Below are positions 1-8,608 of a stretch of 64,000 nt of DNA, piece after piece (positions within the stretch are counted from its first letter, which is position 1; each line of letters begins with the position of its first letter). A program made the translations under genes and the position numbers. The stretch is from CAWHNT01 sp963830775 (lineage in GTDB: Bacteria; Pseudomonadota; Alphaproteobacteria; Geminicoccales; Geminicoccaceae): positions 186,001 to 250,000 of the forward strand of contig CAWHNT010000047.1 of the NCBI GenBank assembly GCA_963830775.1. Direction: 5' to 3'. The notes under the pieces are model-generated. The model was not told the DNA's origin, did not search any database, and was given only the letters and a program-made list of their open reading frames with translations.

Positions 1-206
1 CACACCAGGCAGCGGCGGTCGGCGATCTTCATCGTGCTGGCCTTGAAGCTTGGCCGGGTGCTCCGTCGATCGGAGCGGGCATCCGGCAAGGGGCGCGGCA
101 GGCGAGCCGGGCCTGCATGGTCTCGCCATGATAAATGACCGACTTGGCTTCGGCCGGGAAGAGGTGCCTGGAGTAGACCGCCGTCTCGATCGGCTACCGT
201 CGGCGG

Positions 207-1913
207 CTACGCCCTTTGCGGCCCCTGGACGTGCCACTCGAGCCAGGCTTTGGCTGCCACCGTGACCAGGGCCAGGAGCGTGAGGACGGTCGCTGCCGCG
301 AAGGCGCCGACGGCGTTGTAGTCGTTGTAGAGCAGCTCGATCTGCAGCGGCAGGGTGTTGGTCTGGCCGCGGATGTTGCCCGAGACGACCGAGACGGCAC
401 CGAACTCGCCCATGGTGCGGGCGGTGCACAGGATGGCGCCGTAGAGCAGCCCCCAGCGGATGTTCGGCAGGGTGATCCGCCAGAACACCTGCAGGCCCGA
501 AGCACCCAGCGTCAGCCCGGCCTCCTCCTCGTCCGTGCCCTGGGCCTGCATGAGCGTGATGAGCTCGCGGGCGACGAAGGGGCTGGTGACGAACAGGCTC
601 ACCAGCACGATGGCGGGGAACGAGAACATGACGTGCAGGTCATGGGCCATGAGCCAGGGACCGAGCAGGCCCTGGCTGCCGTAGAGGAAGAGGTAGATCG
701 TGCCGGCGACGATCGGGGAGATCGAGAACGGGACCTCGATCACGGCGATGAGGAGGCGCTTGCCGCGGAAGCGGAACTTGGTGATCGCCCAGGCGGCAGC
801 CAGGCCGAAAAGGAGGTTCACCGGCAGCACGATGGCGACGGTGAGGAGGGTGAGGCCGATCGCGTGCAGCGTCTCCGCATGGAGGACGTTGGCGACATAG
901 GTGCCAGGCCCGGCCGAGAAGGCGCGGGCGAGGATGACCAGGATCGGGGCCACCAGGAAGAGAAGGGTGAGGAGGAGGGCTGCACCGATCAGGAGACGGC
1001 GTGCCAGCGGCCCGTCGCCCGCCCGTCGCGCCGGCGGTGCCGCGCCGCCGGGCACGGCGGCGTCGGGCATGGCGCTCATGCCGGACTGCTCCGCATAGCG
1101 CAGGTGGTAGGCCTGGATCAGGTTGACGATCACCAGCATGACGAAGGCGGCGCCCAGGATCACCGTCGCCAGTGCCGCCGCTGCCGGGTACTCGAACTCC
1201 TCGAGCCTGATGAAGGCCAGCAGGGAGGTGATCTCGGTCCGGAAGGGCTGGTTGCCGGCAATGAAGATGACGGCGCCGAACTCGCCCAGCGAGCGCGCGA
1301 AGGCGAGTGCCGCGCCGGCAAGCAGTGCTGGAACGAGCTGGGGCAGGATCACCCGGGCCACGATGGCGAGGTCCGAGGCTCCGAGCGTGCGGGCCGCCTC
1401 CTCGACCTCGGCGTCCAGGTCCTCGAGCACGGGCTGCACCGTCCTGACCACGAAGGGCAGGCTCGTGAAGGCCATTGCGACCGCGATGCCGATGGGCGTG
1501 TAGGCGACCTTGAGGCCCCAAGGCTCGAGCCACTGCCCGAACCAGCCCTGGCGCGCGAAGAGCGTGGTGAGGGCGATGCCGGCGACGGCGGTCGGCAGGG
1601 CGAACGGCAGGTCGACCAGCGCGTCGAGTGCCTGCCGGCCCGGGAACTCGTAGCGCACCAGGACCCAGGCCAGCAGCAGGCCGTAGACGGCGTTGAAGGC
1701 CGTGGCCAGGGCAGCGGCCCCCAGCGTCACGCGGTAGGACGCGAGAGCGCGCGGCCCGCTGACGATGGCCCAGTAGTCGGCCCAGCTCATGCTGCCGGCC
1801 TTGAGCAGAAGGGCCGCCAGCGGCAGCAGGACGATCAGGGCGAGGTAGGCCAGCGTGCAGCCCAGCGTGAGGCCGAACCCAGGCATGACGCCGCGTCGGG
1901 CGCCGCGCACCAC
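207..1913 (-). CDS. Sulfate ABC transporter permease, CysT and CysW in one reading frame
   Basis: This 568-aa membrane protein contains both permease halves of the sulfate/thiosulfate ABC importer. Residues 1-275 read as CysT and residues 300-568 as CysW. Each half has six or so hydrophobic segments and the permease coupling loop (EEAARTLGAS in the first half, EEEAGLTLGAS in the second), followed in each by a GEFGAV motif. CysT and CysW are normally separate 270-290-aa proteins. The join (near 1080-1095) contains an ATGAGC typical of an overlapping cysT stop and cysW start, so a one-base error that removed the cysT stop is a real alternative to a true fusion. It lies 15 bases downstream of the binding-protein gene. 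The ATPase CysA is not seen in the remaining 206 bases. Confidence 0.88.
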   Translation of the reverse strand: MVRGARRGVMPGFGLTLGCTLAYLALIVLLPLAALLLKAGSMSWADYWAIVSGPRALASYRVTLGAAALATAFNAVYGLLLAWVLVRYEFPGRQALDALVDLPFALPTAVAGIALTTLFARQGWFGQWLEPWGLKVAYTPIGIAVAMAFTSLPFVVRTVQPVLEDLDAEVEEAARTLGASDLAIVARVILPQLVPALLAGAALAFARSLGEFGAVIFIAGNQPFRTEITSLLAFIRLEEFEYPAAAALATVILGAAFVMLVIVNLIQAYHLRYAEQSGMSAMPDAAVPGGAAPPARRAGDGPLARRLLIGAALLLTLLFLVAPILVILARAFSAGPGTYVANVLHAETLHAIGLTLLTVAIVLPVNLLFGLAAAWAITKFRFRGKRLLIAVIEVPFSISPIVAGTIYLFLYGSQGLLGPWLMAHDLHVMFSFPAIVLVSLFVTSPFVARELITLMQAQGTDEEEAGLTLGASGLQVFWRITLPNIRWGLLYGAILCTARTMGEFGAVSVVSGNIRGQTNTLPLQIELLYNDYNAVGAFAAATVLTLLALVTVAAKAWLEWHVQGPQRA

Positions 1914-1928
1914 GAAAAAGCCAGCCGC

Positions 1929-2951
1929 CTAGCGGTTCGCGAATACCCGGTCGAGCACGCCGCCCTCGGCGAAGTGGACCCTGTTCGCCTCGGCCCAGCC
2001 GCCGAACACGGCATCGACCGTCACCAGCTCGACCTCGGGGAACTGCGCCTTGTGGCGGGCGGCGACCTCGGGGTCGCGCACCCGGTTGAAGTTGCGGGCA
2101 AGGATGTCCTGGCCCTCGGGCGTGTAGAGGAACTCGAGATAGGCGGTGGCGACCTCGCGCGAGCCGCGCTTGTCGACCACGGCGTCGATGACGGCCACCG
2201 GGAAGTCGGCCTCGATGCTGAGCGAGGGGATGACCACGTCGAACCGGTCGGCCCCGTACTCGCGCCGGATGCCGTTGACCTCGGCCTCGAACGAGACCAG
2301 CGCATCGCCGATCTCGCGCTCGACGAAGGTGGTGGTGGCACCGCGGCCGCCGGTGTCGAAGACCGGCACGTTGGCCAGCAGCTTCTTCACGAACGCTTCG
2401 GCCCCGGCCTGGTCGCCGCCGCCCTGCCGCAGGGCCGAGGCATAGGCCGCAAGGTAGGTGTAGCGGGCATTGCCCGAGGTCTTCGGGTTCGGGAACAGGA
2501 CCTGGATGTCGTCGCGGACCAGGTCCGCCCAGTCCTTCACCCCCTTGGGGTTGCCCTTGCGGACGAGGAAGGCCGGCAGCGAGTAGTAGGGCGAGCTGCC
2601 GTGCGGCAGGCGTGACTGCCAGTCGGCGGCGATCAGCTTGCCCTTGTCGTGCAGGACCTGGACGTCGAGCACCTGGTTGAAGGTGACCACGTCGGCCTGG
2701 AGACCTTCCAGGACGGCGCGGGCCTGGCGCGAGGAGCCGCCGTGCGACTGGTCGACCTTGATGTCCTGCCCGGTCCTGGTCTTCCAGGCCGCGGCGAAGG
2801 CCGGGTTGATCTGGGCGAAGAGCTCACGGGCGATGTCATAGGACACGTTCAGGATGGTATCCGGGGCTGCTCGCGCCGGACCCGCCAGGAGAAGCCCCGC
2901 CAACGCGAGCAGGCCCGTGGTGACCCGCCGTCGCACCATCCGCATCAGCAT
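1929..2951 (-). CDS. Periplasmic sulfate-binding protein (Sbp/CysP family)
   Basis: The 340-aa product is the substrate-binding subunit for sulfate or thiosulfate uptake. It has an N-terminal signal peptide (basic start, hydrophobic core, cleavage near PARAAPD) and the family pattern NVSYDIARELF, then QSHGGSSRQARAV (anion-binding loop), FPNPKTSGNARY and TTFVEREIGDALVSFE. Three ATG codons lie close together at the start (2951, 2945, 2939); the first is given. The stop is 15 bases before the fused permease gene on the same strand, so the two are co-transcribed. The Sbp versus CysP distinction cannot be made from sequence alone. Confidence 0.9.
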   Translation of the reverse strand: MLMRMVRRRVTTGLLALAGLLLAGPARAAPDTILNVSYDIARELFAQINPAFAAAWKTRTGQDIKVDQSHGGSSRQARAVLEGLQADVVTFNQVLDVQVLHDKGKLIAADWQSRLPHGSSPYYSLPAFLVRKGNPKGVKDWADLVRDDIQVLFPNPKTSGNARYTYLAAYASALRQGGGDQAGAEAFVKKLLANVPVFDTGGRGATTTFVEREIGDALVSFEAEVNGIRREYGADRFDVVIPSLSIEADFPVAVIDAVVDKRGSREVATAYLEFLYTPEGQDILARNFNRVRDPEVAARHKAQFPEVELVTVDAVFGGWAEANRVHFAEGGVLDRVFANR

Positions 2952-3086
2952 CCGATCCTCTCCCGCTCCTCGACTGCCCAGGCGCGCCTTCTACCGGGCC
3001 GAGGCCGGCTGGCAAGGTAGCTCGGCGGGCAGCAGGCCACGGGCGTCGTCTAACCCGTCCGTCGCTCAAGCAGCGTTGCAGCAGTT

Positions 3087-3119
3087 GGGCCCGACCCGGC
3101 GACGAGCGGGGCCGGGCCC
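3087..3119. terminator. GC-rich inverted repeat between divergent units
   Basis: GGGCCCG at 3087-3093 is complementary to CGGGCCC at 3113-3119 and is followed by a T-rich stretch on the plus strand. It sits between the start of the sulfate-binding protein gene (minus) and the RTX remnant (plus). It could be a terminator for an unseen plus-strand transcript or simply a palindrome. Confidence 0.3.
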
Positions 3120-3224
3120 TTGCTCATCTTCGTCGGACACAGACGATCGCCAGGATGAAGCAGGTCATCTACCTGCATGCGCCGGGTAAATCGAAGACCA
3201 ACCACGACATCGGCGTCATGAGAC

Positions 3225-3519
3225 ACTGGTCCTCTTATGGCGGTGCGGGAGACGATCCTCTCGATGCCGGGCCGGGAAACGACCTCCTGCGTGGCGGTGG
3301 TCGGCAGTGGCACCGACCGGATCCTCGGCCTCGAGCTTTGATCACGCATGATTGTAGTGGGCGCAGCTTGCGGATACACGGACCCTGTGGAGCTGGTGGC
3401 GGATTGTGGACAACCAGGAGTGGAACGCCCTGGTCCGTCTCGGCGGGACCGCCGACCAGATCACGCTCGAAGGAGTACAGGCTGCCGCGCTCGGCCGCAT
3501 CGATTTCTCGGTCGCGTAG
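3225..3519 (+). pseudogene. Remnant of an RTX (hemolysin-type Ca-binding repeat) protein
   Basis: Read across frames, this stretch encodes the end of a calcium-binding repeat protein. YGGAGDDPLDAGPGNDLLRG (from about 3238) matches the nine-residue glycine/aspartate RTX repeat. The next frame gives GTDRILGLEL, and a third frame gives WNALVRLGGTADQITLEG ending at a TAG at 3517-3519. At least two frame changes separate the pieces, and no intact start or N-terminal domain is visible upstream. RTX proteins are the usual cargo of type I secretion, and a type I ABC/HlyD pair begins 750 bases downstream, so this is probably a decayed or badly sequenced substrate gene. The assignment is from repeat pattern only. 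Confidence 0.5.
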
Positions 3520-3730
3520 GAGCTGCTCGCGTGCCTGGCCTTTGACCATAGAACGCAATCGGGGAGCTTGGGGATGAATTTGGGAAGGATCGGGTCTTCG
3601 TCGGCGAGTCCGGGCGTATGAGGCGGGCCCTTCCCTGGTTGCATCCAATGACCAGGCGCTGCTCGCTTGAGGCGAGACGGCATGCCGAGGGCTGGAATGC
3701 GGCGGCTCGTTCGCATGGGGCACACCACTG

Positions 3731-4273
3731 ATGGGTCCGGTCCTCTACTTTGATGCCCTGGGTGCGATCGAGACGATCGGCGGGGTGGTCAAGCTCGAGT
3801 TCTTGAGCATCCTGCCGCGGACCCAGGGCGAGAGCGGTGCCTGGGCCGAGGTCAGTCGCCGGATCGTGCTGCATCGCCGGACCCTGACCGAGCTCGCGAC
3901 CTCCCTGAAGAACCTGGTGGCCCAGCTTGAGGCCGCAGGGATGGGTGCCGAGCGCGCGCTGGCGCCGCCGCCGCACCGGGTGGAGGAGCCCCGCTTCCAG
4001 ATCCCCGAGACCCTGGTCGAGGGGGTGGGTGCTGCTTCGGTCGAGAGCGGGTTCGTCCGGGTCGAGCTCACGTCCAGGGAGAAGGACCCGGTGAGCCTGC
4101 GCGACGAGATGCGGCCGGTCCCCTGCCTCCGGCTCGTGATGCCGCCCGGCACCCTCTTCGCCATGGCGGGCCAGCTCGAGGCGGCGCTCGAGCAGCAGGG
4201 CGTGCGCCTGCTGCCCAACAACCAGCAGGCGCGCCGGGCAGCACGCTCGCCCAACTTCGGCGAGGTGGGATGA
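3731..4273 (+). CDS. Unrecognised 180-aa protein with an internal duplication
   Basis: No family was recognised. The protein is soluble, without signal peptide or membrane segment. Residues about 18-70 and 105-163 look like two copies of one unit: a strand-rich stretch ending in an arginine/valine core, then a helix of the type LTELATSLKNLVAQLEAAG in copy one and LFAMAGQLEAALEQQG in copy two. Its TGA overlaps the ATG of the type I secretion ATPase gene (ATGA at 4270-4273), so it is translationally coupled to that system and may be an accessory or a regulator of secretion. That role is inferred from position only. Confidence 0.7.
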   Translation: MGPVLYFDALGAIETIGGVVKLEFLSILPRTQGESGAWAEVSRRIVLHRRTLTELATSLKNLVAQLEAAGMGAERALAPPPHRVEEPRFQIPETLVEGVGAASVESGFVRVELTSREKDPVSLRDEMRPVPCLRLVMPPGTLFAMAGQLEAALEQQGVRLLPNNQQARRAARSPNFGEVG

Positions 4274-6432
4274 GCGCCGTCCTCCCTCCCGACCCCACGA
4301 TCAACACGACCCTGCTCTGCCTGACGGGCCTTCTCAACCACCATGGCCGCGAGCTCGAGCCGGCGAGGCTCGCCCGCGACTATGGGTTGGACGGCCGTGA
4401 GCTCGACGACAGTTTCGTCACCCGGATCGCCGGCGACCATGGCTTCGAGGCGGCGGTCGTGCGCGCCTCCTGGCGCAAGCTCTGCCGCCTGGGCGAGGCC
4501 CTGCCGGCACTGGCCCGGCTCAAGAACGGCCACACGGTGGCGCTGCTGGCGATCGTCCATGAGGCGGGCGTCGCCAAGGCGGTCGTCCATGATCCCCTGG
4601 CGGAGGGCAGCTCGCAGCTCAGGGTACCGCGCCGCGCCTTCCTCCGCGCCTATTCGGGCAAGATCACGCTGCTGCGGCCGGTGCGGGACGCGCCGACCGC
4701 CGAGAAGACCTTCGGGATCGGCTGGTTCATCCCCGAGATCCTGAAGCAGTCCTCGATCATGCGCGATGTCGCGATCGCCGCCATCGTGCTCCAGTTCCTC
4801 TCGCTCGCCAGCCCGATCTTCTTCCAGCTCGTGGTCGACAAGGTGCTGGTCCACGAGAGCCCGACCACGCTGACGGTGCTCCTGATCGGGGTCGGCCTCG
4901 CGCTCGTGCTCGACGGGCTGTTCCGGTACCTCCGCCAGTACCTGCTGCTGTTCGCGACCAACCGGATCGACATCCGTCTCGCGCGCAAGACCTTCGAGAA
5001 GCTGATGAGCCTGGGGCTCACCTTCTTCGAGAAGAACACGGCGGGCGTGCTGACCCAGCACATGCAGCAGACCGAGCGCATCCGGCAGTTCCTGACCGGG
5101 CGCCTGTTCGGCACCGTCCTGGACGGGTTCGGCCTGTTGATCTTCCTGCCGCTGATGTGGTTCTACAGCGCCAAGCTGACGCTGGTGACGCTGGGCTTCG
5201 GCGCCCTCATCGCCCTGGCCATCCTGGTCCTGATCGGGCCCTTCCGCCGCCGGCTGGAAGCCCTCTACATGGCCGACGGTGCGCGCCAGTCCCTGCTCGT
5301 GGAATCGGTCCACGGCATCCAGACCGTGAAGTCGCTGGCGCTCGAGACCAACCGGCAGCGCGAGTGGGAGCGGCGGGCCGCGGCCACGGTGCGGATGCAG
5401 TTCGGGGTCGGGCGGATCTCGGCCGTGGCCGACGCCATCGTCCAGTCGCTGCAGACGGCGATGACGGTGGCCATCGTCGCGGTGGGTGCGCTGGACGTGT
5501 TCGCGCACCAGCTCACGCTGGGCGCCCTGATCGCCATCCAGATCATGGCGGGCCGCGTCGTGCAGCCGCTGGTCCAGATCGTCTCCCTCCTGAAGGCCTA
5601 TCAGGAGACGGCGATGTCGGTGCGGATGCTGGGCAACATCATGAACGCGCCGACCGAGAGCCTGGGGGCCGTGGGCGGGCTCAGAACGCACCTCGAAGGG
5701 CGGATCGGCTTCGAGCGCGTGACCTTCCGCTATGCCGGCCGCCCGTCGCCGGCGCTGGTGGAGTTCGACCTCGAGATCCAGCCCGGCACCCTGGTCGGGA
5801 TCATGGGCCGGTCGGGCTCGGGCAAGACCACGCTCACCCGGCTGATCCAGGGCCTCTACGGTGCCGAGGAGGGGGTGATCCGGATCGACGGCAACGACCT
5901 GCGCGAGCTGGACCTGGTCCATCTGCGCCGGCAGATCGGCGTCGTCCTGCAGGAGAACTTCCTCTTCAAGGGCACCATCCGCGACAACCTTGCCGTGACC
6001 CGGCCGGATGCCTCGATGCGCGAGGTCGTGCGCGCGGCCGAGCTTGCGGGTGCAGCCGAGTTCATCACCCGCCTGCCGCGCGGCTTCGACACCGCCATCG
6101 AGGAGAGCGGCACCAACCTCTCGGGCGGCCAGCGGCAGCGGCTGGCGATCGCGCGCGCCCTCCTGGCCGAGCCCCGGATCCTGATCTTCGACGAGGCCAC
6201 GAGCGCCCTCGACCCCGAGAGCGAGCTCATCGTGCAGGAGAACCTGGCCCGCATCGCCAGAGGCCGCACGGTGCTCATCGTGAGCCATCGTCTGTCGTCG
6301 ATCGCCGGGGCCGACGTGATCGTGGTGATGGACAAGGGCCGGCTGGTGGCCACCGGCAAGCATCGCGAGCTCCTGGGCTCCTGCCCGCTCTACCATCAGC
6401 TCTGGTTCCAGCAGAACAGGTTCGCGGCATGA
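4270..6432 (+). CDS. Type I secretion ABC transporter (HlyB-like)
   Basis: The 720-aa inner-membrane exporter has the HlyB layout: an N-terminal C39-peptidase-like domain (about 1-135), a six-helix transmembrane domain (about 150-430) and an ATPase domain (about 480-715). The ATPase carries Walker A GRSGSGKTTLTR, signature LSGGQRQRLAIARAL, Walker B ILIFDEATSALD and the switch histidine in LIVSHRLSS. The N-terminal domain lacks the catalytic cysteine at its start (TTLLCLTGLL is not the QxxxxDC motif), as in HlyB-type exporters that bind and do not cleave their substrate. It overlaps the preceding gene and the following HlyD gene by ATGA at each end, so all three form one operon. Confidence 0.92.
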   Translation: MSAVLPPDPTINTTLLCLTGLLNHHGRELEPARLARDYGLDGRELDDSFVTRIAGDHGFEAAVVRASWRKLCRLGEALPALARLKNGHTVALLAIVHEAGVAKAVVHDPLAEGSSQLRVPRRAFLRAYSGKITLLRPVRDAPTAEKTFGIGWFIPEILKQSSIMRDVAIAAIVLQFLSLASPIFFQLVVDKVLVHESPTTLTVLLIGVGLALVLDGLFRYLRQYLLLFATNRIDIRLARKTFEKLMSLGLTFFEKNTAGVLTQHMQQTERIRQFLTGRLFGTVLDGFGLLIFLPLMWFYSAKLTLVTLGFGALIALAILVLIGPFRRRLEALYMADGARQSLLVESVHGIQTVKSLALETNRQREWERRAAATVRMQFGVGRISAVADAIVQSLQTAMTVAIVAVGALDVFAHQLTLGALIAIQIMAGRVVQPLVQIVSLLKAYQETAMSVRMLGNIMNAPTESLGAVGGLRTHLEGRIGFERVTFRYAGRPSPALVEFDLEIQPGTLVGIMGRSGSGKTTLTRLIQGLYGAEEGVIRIDGNDLRELDLVHLRRQIGVVLQENFLFKGTIRDNLAVTRPDASMREVVRAAELAGAAEFITRLPRGFDTAIEESGTNLSGGQRQRLAIARALLAEPRILIFDEATSALDPESELIVQENLARIARGRTVLIVSHRLSSIAGADVIVVMDKGRLVATGKHRELLGSCPLYHQLWFQQNRFAA

Positions 6433-7805
6433 GCGCTGTCGTCGTCGCAGGTCCGGGGGCGGTTCCGGCGCGCAGGCGCCCGCCGGCCCGGGACGCGATC
6501 CCGTTCCAGGGCGACGTCACCGCCATCGAGCTGCAGCCGGCACCGCGCTGGGCCCGCTGCACCATCCTGCTCGTGGCCGTCACCCTGGGCATCGCCTTCA
6601 CCTGGGCCGCCTATGCGCCGATCGACAAGATCGTCCGCGCGCCCGGCAAGCTGGTCACCACCGAGCCCAAGCTCGTGGTGGCGCCCTTGGAGACGGCGAT
6701 CATCCGCTCGATCGAGGTCAAGCCCGGGGACTCCGTGCGGGGTGGGCAGGTGCTGGCCAAGCTCGACCCCACCTTCGCCGCCGCCGACACGGCCGTCCTG
6801 AGCCACCGGCTTGCCGGTGCCGAGGCCGAGATCGCCCGCCTGAGCGCGGAGCTGGAGGACGTGGACTACGAGGCGGGCGTGGAAACGCCGGAGAGACGGC
6901 GCGAGCTGATCCTGTTCCAGCAGCGCAGGGCCGAGCGCACGGCGCGGCGGGCCGTGTTCGACAAGCAGGCGGCGGAGATCCAGGCCGACCTCCAGGGCGT
7001 GGCCTCCGACCTCGCCTTCACCCAGAAGCGCCTGGAGCTCGCGCGCGAGGTCGAGGGCATGCGCATCGAGCTCTGGCAGCAGCAGAACAACTCCAAGATC
7101 CAGCTCCTGGCGGCCAATGGCGAGCGGCTGAACCTGGAGCAGAGCGTGGCCGCCTTCACGAGCCGCAAGCGCGAGCTGAACGGCAAGCTGGCGAGCCTCG
7201 CCGCCAGCCGGGCGGCCTACGAGCGCGAGTGGGTGCGCAACGTGGCCGAGGCGCTGGCCAAGGTCGAGGAGGAGCGCGACGCGGCCCGGGAGGAGCTGAC
7301 CAAGGCCGACCGGCGGCACAATCTCGTGAACCTTACCGCACCCGAGGACGCCGTGGTGCTCGAGGTGAGCGAGCACTACTCGCGCGGCTCGGTGGTGGAG
7401 GCGGCGCAACCCGTCTTCACGCTGGTGCCGGTGGCGACCGAGATCGAGGCCGAGGCGGAGATCGAGGCCGGCGACGTGGGCGACGTGCGCGTCGGCGACC
7501 GGGTGCGGGTCAAGCTCGAGGCCTTTCCCTTCCAGCGCCACGGCGTGGTCGAGGGGACCGTGCGCACCATCACGGACGACGCGTTCAACCAGCCGCAGGG
7601 TGCCGGCGCCGGCGCTCCCGCGCGCCTCGTCTACCGCGCCCGGATCGGCCTGCGGGACACGCAGCTGCGCGACGTCCGCCCCGACTTCCACCTCCTGCCC
7701 GGCATGAGCCTGGCGGCGGAGATCAAGGTCGGGGAGCGGACCGTGCTCAGCTACATCCTGTACCCGGTGATCCGCGGCCTGGACGAGAGCCTGCGCGAGC
7801 CTTGA
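6429..7805 (+). CDS. HlyD-family periplasmic adaptor of type I secretion
   Basis: The 458-aa membrane fusion protein links the ABC exporter to an outer-membrane channel. It has a short cytoplasmic tail, one membrane helix (about residues 37-57), a lipoyl-like half motif (APLETAIIRSIEVKPGDSV), a long alpha-helical coiled-coil hairpin (about 115-290) and a C-terminal beta-barrel region with DVRVGDRVRVKLEAFPF. The ATG at 6429 overlaps the exporter stop and was chosen over longer open frames that lie inside the exporter gene. No TolC-like outer-membrane gene is present in the window. Confidence 0.92.
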   Translation: MSAVVVAGPGAVPARRRPPARDAIPFQGDVTAIELQPAPRWARCTILLVAVTLGIAFTWAAYAPIDKIVRAPGKLVTTEPKLVVAPLETAIIRSIEVKPGDSVRGGQVLAKLDPTFAAADTAVLSHRLAGAEAEIARLSAELEDVDYEAGVETPERRRELILFQQRRAERTARRAVFDKQAAEIQADLQGVASDLAFTQKRLELAREVEGMRIELWQQQNNSKIQLLAANGERLNLEQSVAAFTSRKRELNGKLASLAASRAAYEREWVRNVAEALAKVEEERDAAREELTKADRRHNLVNLTAPEDAVVLEVSEHYSRGSVVEAAQPVFTLVPVATEIEAEAEIEAGDVGDVRVGDRVRVKLEAFPFQRHGVVEGTVRTITDDAFNQPQGAGAGAPARLVYRARIGLRDTQLRDVRPDFHLLPGMSLAAEIKVGERTVLSYILYPVIRGLDESLREP

Positions 7806-7824
7806 GCGCCGGGCTCCGGCTGCC

Positions 7825-8463
7825 CTACGGCGCCTGCGCGCGCGGCGTCGGCGGCTCGTCGGGGGCCGCGTTCTTCAGCAGGAGCAGGGCCTCGATGGCG
7901 CGGCTCTGGTAATCGCTGAGGACCGGGGTCGAGGACGGCCGAGGCGAGCGGCGCTGCCGCTGCGGCGGCTCCGGGTCGGAGCCGCCTCCTCCGCGACGGG
8001 AGGAGGCTTCGTCCGCCGCCACGGCGGCGTGGACCGCCGCATGCTCCTGCTGCAGCTCGCCGCGCAGGCGGCTCTCCACCCGCTGCATCGTGCGCAGGTC
8101 GGGATCGTCGGACGGGCGGGGCGCGCGCGGCGAGGGGCTGGCTGTGCGAGGGGCCGGTGCCGGCTGGGCGGCACGCTTGTTGGCGGCGATCACGCCGTCG
8201 GCCAGCGTCCGGGCCGGGTCCTTGCCCATGCGCTCCTGGAGCAGGATGAACATGGCCACCCGCACGTCGCCCAGGGCCGTGGCCTCCATCAGCAGGTGGC
8301 GGGCGAGCTGGGTGAGGATGCGGCGCTGCTCGTCCTCGGGCATGGCGTGCAGGGTGTTGTAGCCGTCGATGAGCGCCTTGAACTCGGGCTCGGCGACGAG
8401 GGTCTCGACGTCGGCCGGGACCATGCCCTCCAGCCGGGCCACCTGCTTGGGCGTGAGGCCCAT
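7825..8463 (-). CDS. Hypothetical protein, possibly N-terminally frameshifted
   Basis: The 212-aa product has a helical N-terminal half (MGLTPKQVARLEGM onward, to about residue 90) and a proline-, alanine- and arginine-rich second half that looks disordered. No family was recognised. A second frame running from an ATG at 8560 encodes a basic segment beginning MLATAHYATRKGL that could be the true N-terminus if one base is in error near 8465. It is convergent with the HlyD gene, leaving 19 bases between the stops. Confidence 0.55.
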   Translation of the reverse strand: MGLTPKQVARLEGMVPADVETLVAEPEFKALIDGYNTLHAMPEDEQRRILTQLARHLLMEATALGDVRVAMFILLQERMGKDPARTLADGVIAANKRAAQPAPAPRTASPSPRAPRPSDDPDLRTMQRVESRLRGELQQEHAAVHAAVAADEASSRRGGGGSDPEPPQRQRRSPRPSSTPVLSDYQSRAIEALLLLKNAAPDEPPTPRAQAP

Positions 8464-8608
8464 GCGAGAGCTTCTGGCCCATGCGGCGGTCGCGGGCCGT
8501 GACCCGGGCGAAGGGGCGGTTGAGGCCCTTGCGGGTGGCGTAGTGGGCGGTGGCGAGCATGGCGTGGGACGATATAGGAACTATGAAGCAAAGACAAGGA
8601 TTTTGGTC

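Noticed and set aside
1..206. A cysA ATPase gene following the sulfate permease
   Set aside because: No Walker or signature motif in any minus-strand frame; only a short frame starting at 32 leads out of the window, too short to identify.
216..2615. A 799-codon open frame on the plus strand
   Set aside because: It is antisense to the sulfate transporter genes. Long antisense frames are common at this G+C, and its composition (Glu/Asp/Gly/Arg-rich) fits no protein.
3745..6396. An 883-codon open frame on the minus strand
   Set aside because: It is antisense to the type I exporter, whose motifs are complete; composition is typical of a shadow frame.
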